Shown piece by piece: positions 52,152 through 61,739 of a stretch of DNA of 64,000 nucleotides; the stretch's first letter is position 1; each line of letters begins with the position of its first letter. The stretch comes from JAFTYO01 sp045611785 (GTDB taxonomy: Bacteria > Pseudomonadota > Alphaproteobacteria > RF32 > CAG-239): NCBI GenBank assembly GCA_045611785.1, contig JAZKXV010000006.1, positions 1 to 64,000 on the forward strand, given 5' to 3'. The notes under the pieces are model-generated. The model was given only the letters and a program-made list of their open reading frames with translations. It had not been told where the DNA came from and made no database searches. The translations under genes and the position numbers were made by a program.

Positions 52152-53897
52152 GTGCAGAAACGAGAATTTACAGAACATAAGTTTACAACTTCTGATAATG
52201 TAGAGTTATATTATAAGCATTGGCAATCAGAAAAAGAAACAGATAAAGCTATTGTGTTGTTTCATCGTGGGCATGAACACTCTGGACGCTTACAACATAT
52301 TGTAGATGAGCTTAATTTGCCGGATATTAATATGTTTGCATGGGATGCTCGTGGACACGGTATGTCTCCTGGAAAAAGAGGATATAGCCCGAGTGTTGAT
52401 CGTTCGGTTGCCGATATTGAAGAGTTTGTAAATTATATTTCACAATCTTATAAAATCCCAGTTGAAAATATGATTGTAGTTGCTCAAAGTATTGGAGCAG
52501 TATATGCACTTGCTTGGGTACATGATTATGCAGCACGTATTCGAGGTTTGATTGTTGCATCGCCTGCTTTTGATGTAAAATTATATGTTCCATTTGCTCG
52601 CCAACTAATTGCTTTCGGTCAAAAACTAATCGGGCAATTTTATATCAGTTCATATGTTAAAGCTAAGTTTTTAACTCATGATAAAGAAAGAATAGATACA
52701 TACAATAGCGATAATCTTATTACCAAACAAATAGCAACCAACATTTTATTAGAGTTGTTTGATACTTCAAAACGCATCGTTTTGGATGCGGGAGCAATTA
52801 AAACACCTTTACAGCTGTTTGTTTCCGGAAGTGATTTTGTTGTGCACAAAGAGGCTATTTATCAATTTTATGATAATTTAGGATCGCCACAAAAAGAAAA
52901 GCATATTATGGATGGCTTTTTTCATGATACATTAGGCGAAAAAAATCGTGCACCGGTTATGGCAGAAATGCGTAAATTTATCTGTCAAAAATATGATGAG
53001 CCGTTGTTTGAATATGACTATAAAGATGAAGATAAAACCGGAGTTTCTGAGCAAAAAAGACAAACATTGCAAAGACCTCCAAAGCAACTTTATAAATGCA
53101 TTTATTATAAGTTTTTAAGTTGGATGATGAAGCATTTCGGCATACTTTCAGATGGTATGGCATTGGGGATGAAAAGTGGTTTTGATTCTGGGTCTTCTCT
53201 TGATTATGTGTATCAAAACAAACCTTGTGGTAAGTTTTTTATCGGAAAACTTATTGATAGAGCTTATTTAAATAGTGCTGGATGGAAGGGCGTAAGAGAA
53301 CGTAAAAAACAACTTGTAGACACAATATGTTCTGTTATGCAGAAACACAGATATGACGGGAAAAAAATAAATATAGTAGATGTTGCATCAGGGTATGGAC
53401 GATACATATTTGAAGCATTGAAAGATAATGTTTCAGATGTAGAAAAGGTATTGCTTCGTGATTTTAATTTAGAAAATGTGGAACGAGGCAAAAAAATAAT
53501 TAAAGAGCAAAATTTAGAGAATTTGGTCGATTTTGAACAAGGTGATGCTTTTAACCAAACAAGTGTGGCGCAAATTAATAATAACCCGAATATTGCTGTT
53601 ATTTCCGGTTTGTTTGAGTTGTTTTCTGATAATAATTTGCTACATGAAACATTACATGGATTATCTATAGTTATGGAAAAAGGCGGATATTTAATTTATA
53701 CCAACCAGCCGTGGCATCCGCAACAAGAAATAATAGCTCGTGTGTTAAGCAGTCATCAACAGGGAAAACCATGGGTAATGAGATGCAGATCACAAGCCGA
53801 AATAGATTCATTGGTTGAAAAGAACGGATTTAAGAAGGTGAGCCAAATGTGTTCGGAAAATGCTATATTTACAGTATCTATAGCGCGTAAGTTATAA
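52152..53897 (+). CDS. ynbC: Alpha/beta hydrolase fused to SAM methyltransferase, YnbC-like
   Basis: 581 residues. N-terminal alpha/beta hydrolase (about 1-290): oxyanion HRGHEHS, nucleophile elbow VVAQSIGAV (Ser), catalytic His in DGFFHDTLGE. C-terminal class I methyltransferase (about 345-581): SAM motif IVDVASGYGRYI, QGDAF, GYLIYTNQPWHPQ. E. coli YnbC has the same two-domain plan and a closely similar length. GTG start at 52152 after an AAAGGCAGG ribosome site. It could remodel or methylate the lipid made by the YnbA/B-like enzymes. Confidence 0.85.
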   Translation: MQKREFTEHKFTTSDNVELYYKHWQSEKETDKAIVLFHRGHEHSGRLQHIVDELNLPDINMFAWDARGHGMSPGKRGYSPSVDRSVADIEEFVNYISQSYKIPVENMIVVAQSIGAVYALAWVHDYAARIRGLIVASPAFDVKLYVPFARQLIAFGQKLIGQFYISSYVKAKFLTHDKERIDTYNSDNLITKQIATNILLELFDTSKRIVLDAGAIKTPLQLFVSGSDFVVHKEAIYQFYDNLGSPQKEKHIMDGFFHDTLGEKNRAPVMAEMRKFICQKYDEPLFEYDYKDEDKTGVSEQKRQTLQRPPKQLYKCIYYKFLSWMMKHFGILSDGMALGMKSGFDSGSSLDYVYQNKPCGKFFIGKLIDRAYLNSAGWKGVRERKKQLVDTICSVMQKHRYDGKKINIVDVASGYGRYIFEALKDNVSDVEKVLLRDFNLENVERGKKIIKEQNLENLVDFEQGDAFNQTSVAQINNNPNIAVISGLFELFSDNNLLHETLHGLSIVMEKGGYLIYTNQPWHPQQEIIARVLSSHQQGKPWVMRCRSQAEIDSLVEKNGFKKVSQMCSENAIFTVSIARKL

Positions 53898-53946
53898 ATA
53901 ATAAATCGGTAATGGTTAAAATGATCTCAAAGGAGAGTATATAACT

Positions 53947-55059
53947 ATGAATTTAACGGAAATTGATGCAAATATGTTAACACAACCAGTATTGAAAATA
54001 GATTTAAATAATCTGATTGAAAATTATAACACTTTAAGAAAAATGATAGCTCCGGCAACACCTTCGGCAGTACTTAAAGATGATGCGTACGGACTTGGTG
54101 CGTGCCAAATAGCAAAAGTGTTATATGAAGATTGTGGTTGTTTACATTTTTGGGCGGCTCATGCCGCAGAAGGGGCTAAAATAGCAGAAATTGCCCCGAC
54201 TGCAAAGATTTTTGTGTTGCAAGGGATTGGTGCAGATAGTTTACCCATATTTCAAAAATATAAGCTTATTCCAGTAATATCGTCTCCTCAAATGCTTGTT
54301 TTTTGGAAAAAACATACAATTGAAGGCATTAAACCTGTAGTTCAAGTTGAAACCGGATTAAATAGATTGGGATTCAGGCTGGAAGATTTAGAAAATTTGA
54401 GCAATGAGGACTTAAAAATGTTTGACATGATAATGAGTCATTTATCATGTGCTGATGCTAAAGAACATTTTATGAATGAATATCAGTTGAATAATTTTAA
54501 ACGTATATGCAATAAATATTTCCCTGAAACTCCAGCATCTCTTGTAGCTTCAGATGGAGCTTTTTTAGGAGCTGATTTTTGTTTTGATATGGCTCGTTTG
54601 GGTGCTGCGATGTATGGAATTAATACGGCTCCATATCGCATAAATCAAATGAAAAATATTGTTACGGTTATGGCACCGGTGTTGCAAATTTCTAATTTAG
54701 CTAAAGGTGAATTTGTCGGATATTCAGCAACTTATAGGGCCGCTTCAGAACGTAAAATTGCAATTGTTTCTATCGGTTATGGCGATGGTATTCCTCGCTC
54801 ACTTTCCAACGTAGGTAAAGTGTTTTTTAAAGGAGAAGAAAAAAACTATGAAGCTCGTATAATCGGACGGATATCCATGGATAATATTATTTGTGATGTT
54901 ACCGATGTGCCAAATTTAGGTGTCGGCGATTTTGGTTTCTTGGTTTTTGATGAATATACACTTGATGATATCGCTCGTGATGCCGGAACAATCAGTTATG
55001 AGATTGTTTCAAGAATTGGTAAAAGTTTACGCTATATTCGCAAGTATATTAAAAAATAA
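53947..55059 (+). CDS. alr: Alanine racemase
   Basis: A 370-residue PLP enzyme making D-alanine for peptidoglycan. The PLP lysine is Lys44 in AVLKDDAYGLG (classic AVVKANAYGHG altered). The second-site tyrosine lies in VGYSATYRA, and the C-terminal domain has GRISMDNIICDVTDVP and GYGDGIPRSL. GGAG lies upstream of the ATG. A weak inverted repeat (55057-55098) may terminate it. Confidence 0.93.
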   Translation: MNLTEIDANMLTQPVLKIDLNNLIENYNTLRKMIAPATPSAVLKDDAYGLGACQIAKVLYEDCGCLHFWAAHAAEGAKIAEIAPTAKIFVLQGIGADSLPIFQKYKLIPVISSPQMLVFWKKHTIEGIKPVVQVETGLNRLGFRLEDLENLSNEDLKMFDMIMSHLSCADAKEHFMNEYQLNNFKRICNKYFPETPASLVASDGAFLGADFCFDMARLGAAMYGINTAPYRINQMKNIVTVMAPVLQISNLAKGEFVGYSATYRAASERKIAIVSIGYGDGIPRSLSNVGKVFFKGEEKNYEARIIGRISMDNIICDVTDVPNLGVGDFGFLVFDEYTLDDIARDAGTISYEIVSRIGKSLRYIRKYIKK

Positions 55060-55210
55060 GAAAATTTTATGGCCTAAGAAGTTTTCTTGTCTTATATGCA
55101 ATTTGGTGTTTCATTTGTTTTAAATTTGTAATATATTTACTTGTCGTAATTTCCTGCGTATTGGTTTGACAATGCAAATTTTTTAATAAATAAACTGATA
55201 TATAATAAAA

Positions 55211-55702
55211 TTAGTCAATATCGTGATTTGCAATATGTTCTTTCAAGATTTCTTTTAATTTTTTAAAGTCTTTTCGTGATAATAGAGATGTTGAAACAAT
55301 AAAAGCAGGGTATCCTTGCTCAATAGAACGTTGTTGGCTTTTAGTAAGGTTATATGTTGCATTTTCTTTGATATCAAATGCTAAAACTTTTCCGGCATTT
55401 TTTATAGGTAATCTGAAAAACCTTACACCTTCAATATCTTCCCAAAGTAAGTTTTGGGTTTTGCCTAATTTTATGTATGTAGGTGTGATTTCAATATATG
55501 CTGTATTAGAAAATATTTTTATAAAGCAAAAAACAGCACCAACCCCAAATAATACCATTCCTAAAACACATAATATTTTTTCATCAGATACTGTTTCATT
55601 TGAATATGTAATAAAGCTAAGATAAAACAACAAAGAGATAACTATAAATAATAAAAATAATCTCAATTTACTTATATAAAATTTATAATATCCGGTATCC
55701 AT
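55211..55702 (-). CDS. Small membrane protein (STM3941-like)
   Basis: About 163 residues from the ATG at 55702. Two membrane segments (about 12-30 and 42-62) precede a PH-like beta-rich cytosolic domain (AYIEITPTYIKLGKTQNLLWEDIEGVRFF), the layout of STM3941-type proteins. Function unknown. Confidence 0.6.
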   Translation of the reverse strand: MDTGYYKFYISKLRLFLLFIVISLLFYLSFITYSNETVSDEKILCVLGMVLFGVGAVFCFIKIFSNTAYIEITPTYIKLGKTQNLLWEDIEGVRFFRLPIKNAGKVLAFDIKENATYNLTKSQQRSIEQGYPAFIVSTSLLSRKDFKKLKEILKEHIANHDID

Positions 55703-55928
55703 GTTTTTATCTTTCAAATATATTATGTGTATCAAAACAAATATTATAGTAATTTTATTTAACTTAAACTTCAAGTAAAATTTTAGAAACTGTTGTGAAC
55801 TATATTGATAAAGTTTTGTGAGTTCATATTTTATGTTTCAGGTAGAGCTTTACAATAAATATCTCTTTACAATACTAAATAATTTTGATACAAATGCAGT
55901 GGTGTTCATTTAATTTATAGAGGTTATT

Positions 55929-56192
55929 ATGATTGGAGAATTACTAGGCTATTTAGCAGGTATCTGCACTGCAATAGTGTTTTTACCACAAACTTTACAG
56001 ACAATTAAAAGTAAAGATGTTACAGGTTTATCTTTGAGTACATATATCATTTACTGTGTAGGCATGGTATCGTGGATATCATATGGTATATATTTGCACT
56101 CAGTTCAAATGATATTATTTAATGCTATTTCTTTGTTCTTTGCACTGATAATTCTATATATGATTATTGCAAAAAAGATGAAACAAAGATAG
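55929..56192 (+). CDS. SemiSWEET-type sugar transporter
   Basis: An 87-residue protein with three helices and the PQ motif in the first (VFLPQTLQTIKSKDVTGLSL), matching bacterial SemiSWEETs, which dimerise to pass mono- or disaccharides across the membrane. AGAGG lies upstream of the ATG. Monocistronic. Confidence 0.9.
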   Translation: MIGELLGYLAGICTAIVFLPQTLQTIKSKDVTGLSLSTYIIYCVGMVSWISYGIYLHSVQMILFNAISLFFALIILYMIIAKKMKQR

Positions 56193-56272
56193 CCAAGCTA
56201 TGCAAAACAAAGGCTAGCTTATTTCCCTCTTCGTTATGTATTTTAATATGCAGCGGTTATCTAGGCTCGTTG

Positions 56273-56325
56273 TTTATTCTTTCTTGTTGTTCATTGTGCA
56301 AAATTGAACAACAAGAAAGAATAAA
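56273..56325. repeat. Perfect 21-bp inverted repeat in the SemiSWEET-deaminase intergenic region
   Basis: Arms 56273-56293 and 56305-56325 are exact reverse complements around an 11-nt centre. There is no T-run on either side, so it is not a standard terminator, although convergent genes flank it. It may be a transcript-end hairpin, a small-RNA stem or a miniature mobile element. The rest of the 236-bp gap shows nothing else I can name. Confidence 0.8.
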
Positions 56326-56428
56326 GATTAAAATAAATGTGTAAAATTTACTCATATACGTCACATACAAGCTTTGAATTTTTTGTTTTTATAATCAGGA
56401 GATGTTTTACAAGACTATACAAACAGAT

Positions 56429-56977
56429 TTATCTTTCAGGTTGATAAACGGTTTTACCGGTATTTACATAATCGTATAATACTTTTTCACCGGCTTCAAC
56501 TTCAATGTTACCATAAACAGTAATACCGCGGTTTTTAAATTCTTCAAACCAATTTGGCTTAAAGCCTTCATCAAATCCGGTAATTTCTTCTACTCTTTTT
56601 GATGGCACACCATAATAAACAGCCTTAATTCCGGACCACATAATACCACCAATACACATCATGCACGGCTCAGATGTAACATATAAACTTAAATTATATT
56701 TTGAAAGATCGTAAGTTTCTAAGCTTTTTTGAGCTGTTCTAATGGCATTCATTTCTGCGTGATTATTACTGCAAACTTCAGAAACAACAGAGTTTGCAGT
56801 TTTTGAAATGATATTACCTTTATCATCAATTACAGCTGCTAAAAAAGGACCTGACCCATTGGCGATATATTCACTCATTTCAGCTTGCAGTTGAAGAATG
56901 ATTTTTTTTGCATTTTCAAGTTTTGCTTCATTTATTTCTTCATTAGAAATAACAGGTGTATTTGCATTTTGTGCCAT
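56429..56977 (-). CDS. Nucleoside deaminase (guanine/cytidine deaminase fold)
   Basis: A 182-residue zinc deaminase with NNHAEMNAI (zinc His and catalytic Glu) and SEPCMMCIG (zinc cysteines). The C-terminal part (GFDEGFKPNWFEEFKNRGI) resembles GuaD-type guanine deaminases more than TadA. The ATG at 56977 with AAAGGA eight bases upstream is chosen over one two codons earlier that abuts the ribosome site. Probable role in purine salvage. Confidence 0.87.
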   Translation of the reverse strand: MAQNANTPVISNEEINEAKLENAKKIILQLQAEMSEYIANGSGPFLAAVIDDKGNIISKTANSVVSEVCSNNHAEMNAIRTAQKSLETYDLSKYNLSLYVTSEPCMMCIGGIMWSGIKAVYYGVPSKRVEEITGFDEGFKPNWFEEFKNRGITVYGNIEVEAGEKVLYDYVNTGKTVYQPER

Positions 56978-57198
56978 AAACATGATCCTTTAAATATATT
57001 TTATATTGTTTTGTTAACCATAATAAACATTGTTTTGGAAGTTTATATTAAAAGGAGAAATAGTCAAGTTATATATTTTTAATTCATTTAAAAATGTAGC
57101 TTAAGTTTAATAAAACAGTAATGGTAAAATTGTTTACAAAAATAAAAATGTGTGCTAACATATGCAATATGTTAAGGTTATATGTAAAAAGGCTGAAA

Positions 57199-58539
57199 AT
57201 GAGAACTGTTGATGAATTAAGAGGTACTCCTGAAGGATATACAGCAAAAAGTAAGCATTCGGCAAAAAGCTTAAAGTCGGCCGCAGTTGCTTTATCTGCT
57301 GCTGCATTATCTTTAGCCCCTCTACAAGCAGAAGCTAAAGAAGCAGATTTTCCTTTGCCAGAAAATACCGGACATAATATTGAGTATGTTAATTATGTCC
57401 AAGATACAAGAAATAAAAAAACAGTATATGATGCCAGCGTTGAGTTTGGTGTAATGCCATCTTCAGATATGCAATTTACCGAACATAAAGTTTCAGAAAA
57501 TACTGTTGAAACAAGAAACAATGGAGAAGTTAAAACAGAATATTCTGATGTTTCAAAAGAAACTACAACATTAAGTATAGGTGCCGTAAAAGTTAAAGAA
57601 AATCAAACCACAACAGAAAATAACTACTATTCTAACGGTAACTTAAAATCTGAAGAGAAAACGGTTCATGAACACGTTATAATAGATCCTACAGATGAAA
57701 ATGTTGCACAGGGACATACTGAAGCTCATGAATATCAATCAGATAAACAAATAAATGTAACAATGCGCCGCAACGGAGATGTAAAAGCAACGCATGTGCA
57801 TTCATCTTATTCAAGCAATGCAGGTGCTGAAATTCGTACAGATGTGTATTACAAAGGAGATCCTGAAAATCCGACAAAGATGATGGAAGCTCGTTTGTTA
57901 GACAGCGACATTACAGATAAGGTTATGCATCTTTATAACGCTAATCAGTCAACAGAATATATCGCTAAAATTGAAAATGACCACGAAAGCTATAAGTTTA
58001 CAAGAAATAATAAAAAATACGATATTAATGTTAATGCCGAAGGTGAAATTGGTGCTACAAAATCGGTTATACAAAGAGATGGCGACGTTAAAGTAAAAGA
58101 AATGGGAGATTTATCATCTAAAATTATGCTTGATGCTATGCATAGAAAAGCCGATAAAACCGTTAATAAAATTGTAGATAATGCTAATGATGGTGCACAA
58201 AACTATTTTGATTCTGTGAATATGCAAAAGGCTAATATCGGTAAATTGGGAGATTATTTTGAAGCTAGGCCAGATAATTTTGCAGAAATTCAAGCACAGG
58301 TTATAGAAAATGCAGAGCAAAAATTTGAGGCTAAGACACAAGTAACAGCAAATGATTTGATGCAACAGAAAATGCATGATAGTAAAACAATGGCTGAAAA
58401 AACAGGTAGAGGATGGCAACATCGTGCTGCACAACAGCAAGCTATCGGTGTAAGCAAAGAAAATGTAGCAACAAACACTGGAGCAAGTAATCAGGCAATA
58501 AACAATGCAGCATTGACAAATGCTCTTCATTCTAGATAA
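57199..58539 (+). CDS. Exported protein of unknown function
   Basis: 446 residues from the ATG at 57199 (AAAAAGG six bases upstream). A long basic N-region (about 1-31) is followed by a hydrophobic stretch (AAVALSAAALSLAPLQAEA) ending in a signal-peptidase pattern near residue 49. The mature part is hydrophilic with loosely repeated beta-type units (TRNNGEVKTEYSD, MRRNGDVKATHVH, IQRDGDVKVKEMG) and a helical, Gln/Ala-rich C-terminus. No family recognised. It opens a three-gene plus-strand run. Confidence 0.6.
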   Translation: MRTVDELRGTPEGYTAKSKHSAKSLKSAAVALSAAALSLAPLQAEAKEADFPLPENTGHNIEYVNYVQDTRNKKTVYDASVEFGVMPSSDMQFTEHKVSENTVETRNNGEVKTEYSDVSKETTTLSIGAVKVKENQTTTENNYYSNGNLKSEEKTVHEHVIIDPTDENVAQGHTEAHEYQSDKQINVTMRRNGDVKATHVHSSYSSNAGAEIRTDVYYKGDPENPTKMMEARLLDSDITDKVMHLYNANQSTEYIAKIENDHESYKFTRNNKKYDINVNAEGEIGATKSVIQRDGDVKVKEMGDLSSKIMLDAMHRKADKTVNKIVDNANDGAQNYFDSVNMQKANIGKLGDYFEARPDNFAEIQAQVIENAEQKFEAKTQVTANDLMQQKMHDSKTMAEKTGRGWQHRAAQQQAIGVSKENVATNTGASNQAINNAALTNALHSR

Positions 58540-58581
58540 TGATATACATAAATCATATGAGCTTTAATATGGAGATTATAT

Positions 58582-59547
58582 ATGAAATATAAAGATCCGA
58601 TGGAATGGGAGAGAAAGGCTTTTCCTTTTTTGAAGAAAATTTGGATGAAAATTAAGACATCAAAATTGTTTAATAAATTTAGACAATCACGCCTAAACCC
58701 ATATCACCACGGGTTACCTAAAATTGATGCCGATAGCCTAGAAGAGGCTAGGGAAATTGCTCGTGAAAGAGTTATTGAAAAAATTAAAAGGTCTAAAGAT
58801 GATAAACATCGTTCATCACTTAGAGAAAACGATTTTATTTATGAAGGTACTCGCTATAATGTTGAGCAATTATGTTCCGTACAAGAAGAGTTTGCTCGTG
58901 ATGGGGTAGTGTTAAGAGGCTCTGGTAATGTTTCTGACCGTATTCCTAAAAATAAAGATGGCCAACTGGATTTATTTGCAGAAGAACCAATTGTTATAGC
59001 GGTAGTTCCTATGGAAGGTCCAGCCTTAATCGGACATGTTTGTATGCAATATCAAAATGTTGTAGTTAATAGGCTTATTCCATCTATACATACAGATCCG
59101 ATATATTCAAAATATCAGGAGAGAGCTCAATATTACTTTATTTATCCGAGCAAAATTGGGGTGGATCCTAAAAAATTAAAACGAGAAATGGAAAAACATA
59201 ATATAAAGTATGCTCGTAAAAAATATAATCTTTTTACAAACAATTGTGCTAAAAATGTAGGAGATATCTTAAAAAAAGTTGGCGTTACGGATATAGACTT
59301 TTACGGATGGGATGATATTGGTTTGGTTTTTACCAATCCGGGAAATAATCCGTGGGGTAAAGGTATTAAAGGATGGTGTTTAAGACATGGAGTTCATGTA
59401 AACTTAAAAGAAATGGAAACTTATCATAGAGAGCATGATTTTACCAATGTTAAAGAACAACGCAAAGAAATGGATGAAAAGCGCAAGCGTTATGAGCAAT
59501 ATAAAAAAACAAATGCTCATTTGTTGAAAAAACATAAAGGCAGGTAG
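58582..59547 (+). CDS. Permuted papain-like (NlpC/P60-LRAT type) protein
   Basis: A 321-residue protein with a basic helical N-terminus (about 1-90) and basic C-terminal coiled tail (about 285-321). The central part has a candidate His in LIGHVCMQYQN (about 150) followed 75 residues later by a candidate Cys in LFTNNCAKNVGDILKKVG. His-before-Cys order and the NNC motif are those of permuted NlpC/P60, LRAT and PPPDE proteins, which are peptidases, amidases or acyltransferases. There is no signal peptide. It could act in the cytosol or be delivered by a secretion system. The fold is inference from motif order. Confidence 0.5.
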   Translation: MKYKDPMEWERKAFPFLKKIWMKIKTSKLFNKFRQSRLNPYHHGLPKIDADSLEEAREIARERVIEKIKRSKDDKHRSSLRENDFIYEGTRYNVEQLCSVQEEFARDGVVLRGSGNVSDRIPKNKDGQLDLFAEEPIVIAVVPMEGPALIGHVCMQYQNVVVNRLIPSIHTDPIYSKYQERAQYYFIYPSKIGVDPKKLKREMEKHNIKYARKKYNLFTNNCAKNVGDILKKVGVTDIDFYGWDDIGLVFTNPGNNPWGKGIKGWCLRHGVHVNLKEMETYHREHDFTNVKEQRKEMDEKRKRYEQYKKTNAHLLKKHKGR

Positions 59548-59662
59548 AAAACTAACGAGCTTTATTAATTTAAAAGAGATATTTTATGTTTTTGTTGATT
59601 TATTTTTCTGGCATATAGAAAAATAGGTATATATATTCATAGTTAATACAAAAAATTGACAA

Positions 59663-59680
59663 AACACATAAAAATGTGTT
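59663..59680. promoter_or_regulatory. Palindrome with flanking TTGAC repeats upstream of the 59751 gene
   Basis: An inverted repeat with 7-bp arms (59663-59669 with 59674-59680, AACACAT/ATGTGTT) lies between two direct TTGAC elements (59656 and 59679). The 203-bp gap is otherwise featureless and AT-rich. It may be an operator over a promoter; no matching -10 at the right spacing was found. Confidence 0.3.
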
Positions 59681-59750
59681 GACTTTAAAATAAAGGTATG
59701 CAAAAATACAATAAATTTTACTAATATTATTAACAAAGAGGAGATAAAAT

Positions 59751-60503
59751 ATGATTACTTATGAAGAAGCGTTGAAAAAATTTGAAGGCGAGACAATGGA
59801 AATTACTCCTACAGATTTAAAACGCATATGTATTCCGGTTCATGGCCATATTGGTTCACAAGAAGAACGCTATACTTCATGGGATGGTTCTGAGCAATCA
59901 ACAGTTGGTGTTAAAATATACAATGAAAACGATTCAGCATATCAAGTGGCTTCTGCTGTAGATGGTGTTATAATATGTGCTGAAGGTAAAGCACCAGATG
60001 GTAGAGATCGCTCTGTTGTAATTCAAGAATATTTAGACAAGCACCCATTTGCAACAAAAACTAAAAGTGGAATTGAAAAGTTAGCTCAGTTTATGAATGA
60101 GGTAACAAAAGAATGGAGAGAGAAGAAAAATCCGGAAACAGGTAAAGTAGAAAAGCAATTGTTAGGAGATGTTTATACAACAGATTTAAACTTCGTTTCT
60201 AAAAAAATTGCAGGAGCTCCTGCAAAAGATGATATCAAACCAGGACAAATGATAGTAGGTCAAAAGGTTCAATCTGTATTACAAGCAATTAGAATTGGCG
60301 AAGGCGTAGAGTTTGAAGGTGCTCCAGGTACATCCGGACAAAACAAGGGACATCAAACAGCACGTGCCGGCGGAGCTTATCTTGTAGCAGAAATGATAGA
60401 TGGCCAAAAGCATGTTCGTTTAGTTCAAAAAGAAGATTTTGACAAAGCTTATACCATTATTAAAATGCCTAAAGCTATGGCAAAAGAAAAAGTTAAAGAA
60501 TAA
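59751..60503 (+). CDS. Hypothetical cytosolic protein
   Basis: 250 residues with GAGGAG before the ATG. No signal peptide, membrane span or known motif. It is charged and soluble, beginning with a helical stretch and followed by beta-rich segments (VGVKIYNENDSAYQVASAVDGVIICAEG) and a basic C-terminus. Its transcript ends at the terminator at 60524. Confidence 0.65.
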   Translation: MITYEEALKKFEGETMEITPTDLKRICIPVHGHIGSQEERYTSWDGSEQSTVGVKIYNENDSAYQVASAVDGVIICAEGKAPDGRDRSVVIQEYLDKHPFATKTKSGIEKLAQFMNEVTKEWREKKNPETGKVEKQLLGDVYTTDLNFVSKKIAGAPAKDDIKPGQMIVGQKVQSVLQAIRIGEGVEFEGAPGTSGQNKGHQTARAGGAYLVAEMIDGQKHVRLVQKEDFDKAYTIIKMPKAMAKEKVKE

Positions 60504-60523
60504 TATCTATTCATAAACAAATT

Positions 60524-60552
60524 AAAAGCCAGACTAATTGTCTGGCTTTTTT
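60524..60552 (+). terminator. Rho-independent terminator of the 59751 gene
   Basis: An 11-bp perfect stem (60524-60534 with 60540-60550), a 5-nt loop and a T-run. Confidence 0.92.
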
Positions 60553-60581
60553 GAAAACTAGCCTACCATAAATTGTTCTGT

Positions 60582-60619
60582 AGAAAACCGCACTTAAAAA
60601 TCATCAAGTGCGGTCTTTT
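60582..60619. terminator. Bidirectional terminator between convergent genes
   Basis: A 9-bp G+C-rich stem (60587-60595 with 60606-60614), a 10-nt loop, CTTTTT on the plus side and TTTTCT on the minus side. It serves the GNAT gene and backs up the previous terminator. Confidence 0.82.
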
Positions 60620-60622
60620 TAA

Positions 60623-61600
60623 TTATCGTTGTTTTCCAGTCATCAACACGTGAGATAGTTCCATTTTTAAAGGTTTAGGAGGTGCTTGGTCATTGTATTC
60701 GGCATTTAATGTGTTATAACGATTTACCCATTTTAAAAGAGGGGCTTCTCCTTCAACCCAATCTCCAAAACCTCTTTTCTCATGGAAAGTTTTTGCAATT
60801 TCTCCCTTATCGTTAGAGTTAATCCAACCGGTACATAAGCCATATTGAATATCTGTACCTAATGTTTGTAGATAATATCCATCCATAATGTCAGAAAGTA
60901 ACATACCTAATCCTTTACCTTGTAATTCGGCATCCAGTACGACTGTATCATGATATAATAGGGTTTGGCCATCTTCTGCTTTGTAAAGTTTTCTGTCATC
61001 AGGATCATTAGATATACAAAAGGTTGAAAACGCTACAGGAACTTCTGTTTCAATGTTTTCAATAACCCAAATATCATGAGTTTTTGCATATTGTTGAAAA
61101 CTTTCTTCATTAATGAAATAGTCTGGGAAATTGTTTTGATATCTGCCAAAATAGTCATATAAACCTTTAAATTCTTGAGCATTAAAATCTGTTTCATAGA
61201 AAAGATTTGATGCTGAAGGTTCTTCGCTGTCATAATCTCCACCTTTAGGAGTAATGGCACTATGCTTAACAATGCGATATCCTTTTTCTTGCAATAAATC
61301 AACTAAACTATCAATTTCATCATATGTTTTGTTTCTTTTTTGTTTAGCTTCTTCTGACATTGTTCCGTCAAAATACTTAAACATCATTTGTTCATCATCT
61401 GCACAATCTTGACTGGTACGATATCTGTCAACAATATCACTAAGCTTGCCTTCCCATGAATGAGGGTCTTTTTGTCTTGCTCTTCTAAGATTTTCTAATA
61501 AAGCATGTTTTTTTCCTGTCATGTTTTCAATAAGTGTAGTGGTTTTATGTGTCCAACCATACTTATCGGAAACGGTTTTAGGTCTAACAGAACTTCCCAT
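60623..61600 (-). CDS. GNAT-family acetyltransferase
   Basis: 325 residues. The C-terminal half holds a GNAT core with the acetyl-CoA loop LDAELQGKGLGMLLSDIM (Q-x-x-G-x-G/A pattern) and the final GFGDWVEGEAPLLKWVNRY strands. The N-terminal 150 residues are helical and unassigned. It lacks a signal peptide. Monocistronic between two terminators. Substrate unknown. Confidence 0.78.
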   Translation of the reverse strand: MGSSVRPKTVSDKYGWTHKTTTLIENMTGKKHALLENLRRARQKDPHSWEGKLSDIVDRYRTSQDCADDEQMMFKYFDGTMSEEAKQKRNKTYDEIDSLVDLLQEKGYRIVKHSAITPKGGDYDSEEPSASNLFYETDFNAQEFKGLYDYFGRYQNNFPDYFINEESFQQYAKTHDIWVIENIETEVPVAFSTFCISNDPDDRKLYKAEDGQTLLYHDTVVLDAELQGKGLGMLLSDIMDGYYLQTLGTDIQYGLCTGWINSNDKGEIAKTFHEKRGFGDWVEGEAPLLKWVNRYNTLNAEYNDQAPPKPLKMELSHVLMTGKQR

Positions 61601-61701
61601 ATTAATATCCTCATGAAGTAAATGTTACAATAAATCTATCATATTAAATATAAAGAATCAATTAAATAAAAAAAATGATATTTTAGAAAATGCAGCAAAA
61701 T

Positions 61702-61734
61702 AAAAAAATCCCCCTTAAGTAATGTAAGAGGGAT
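61702..61734 (-). terminator. Rho-independent terminator of the repeat-protein gene
   Basis: A 10-bp stem with one mismatch (61709-61718 with 61725-61734) and a run of seven T on the minus strand, just after the 61740 stop codon. Confidence 0.88.
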
Positions 61735-61739
61735 GGTCC

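Noticed and set aside
56273..56325. Standard intrinsic terminator
   Set aside because: The stem is long and perfect but neither side has a T-run.
57121..57198. Upstream start for the exported protein at 57121
   Set aside because: It would add a 26-residue basic stretch before the signal peptide; the ATG at 57199 has a well-placed AAAAAGG.
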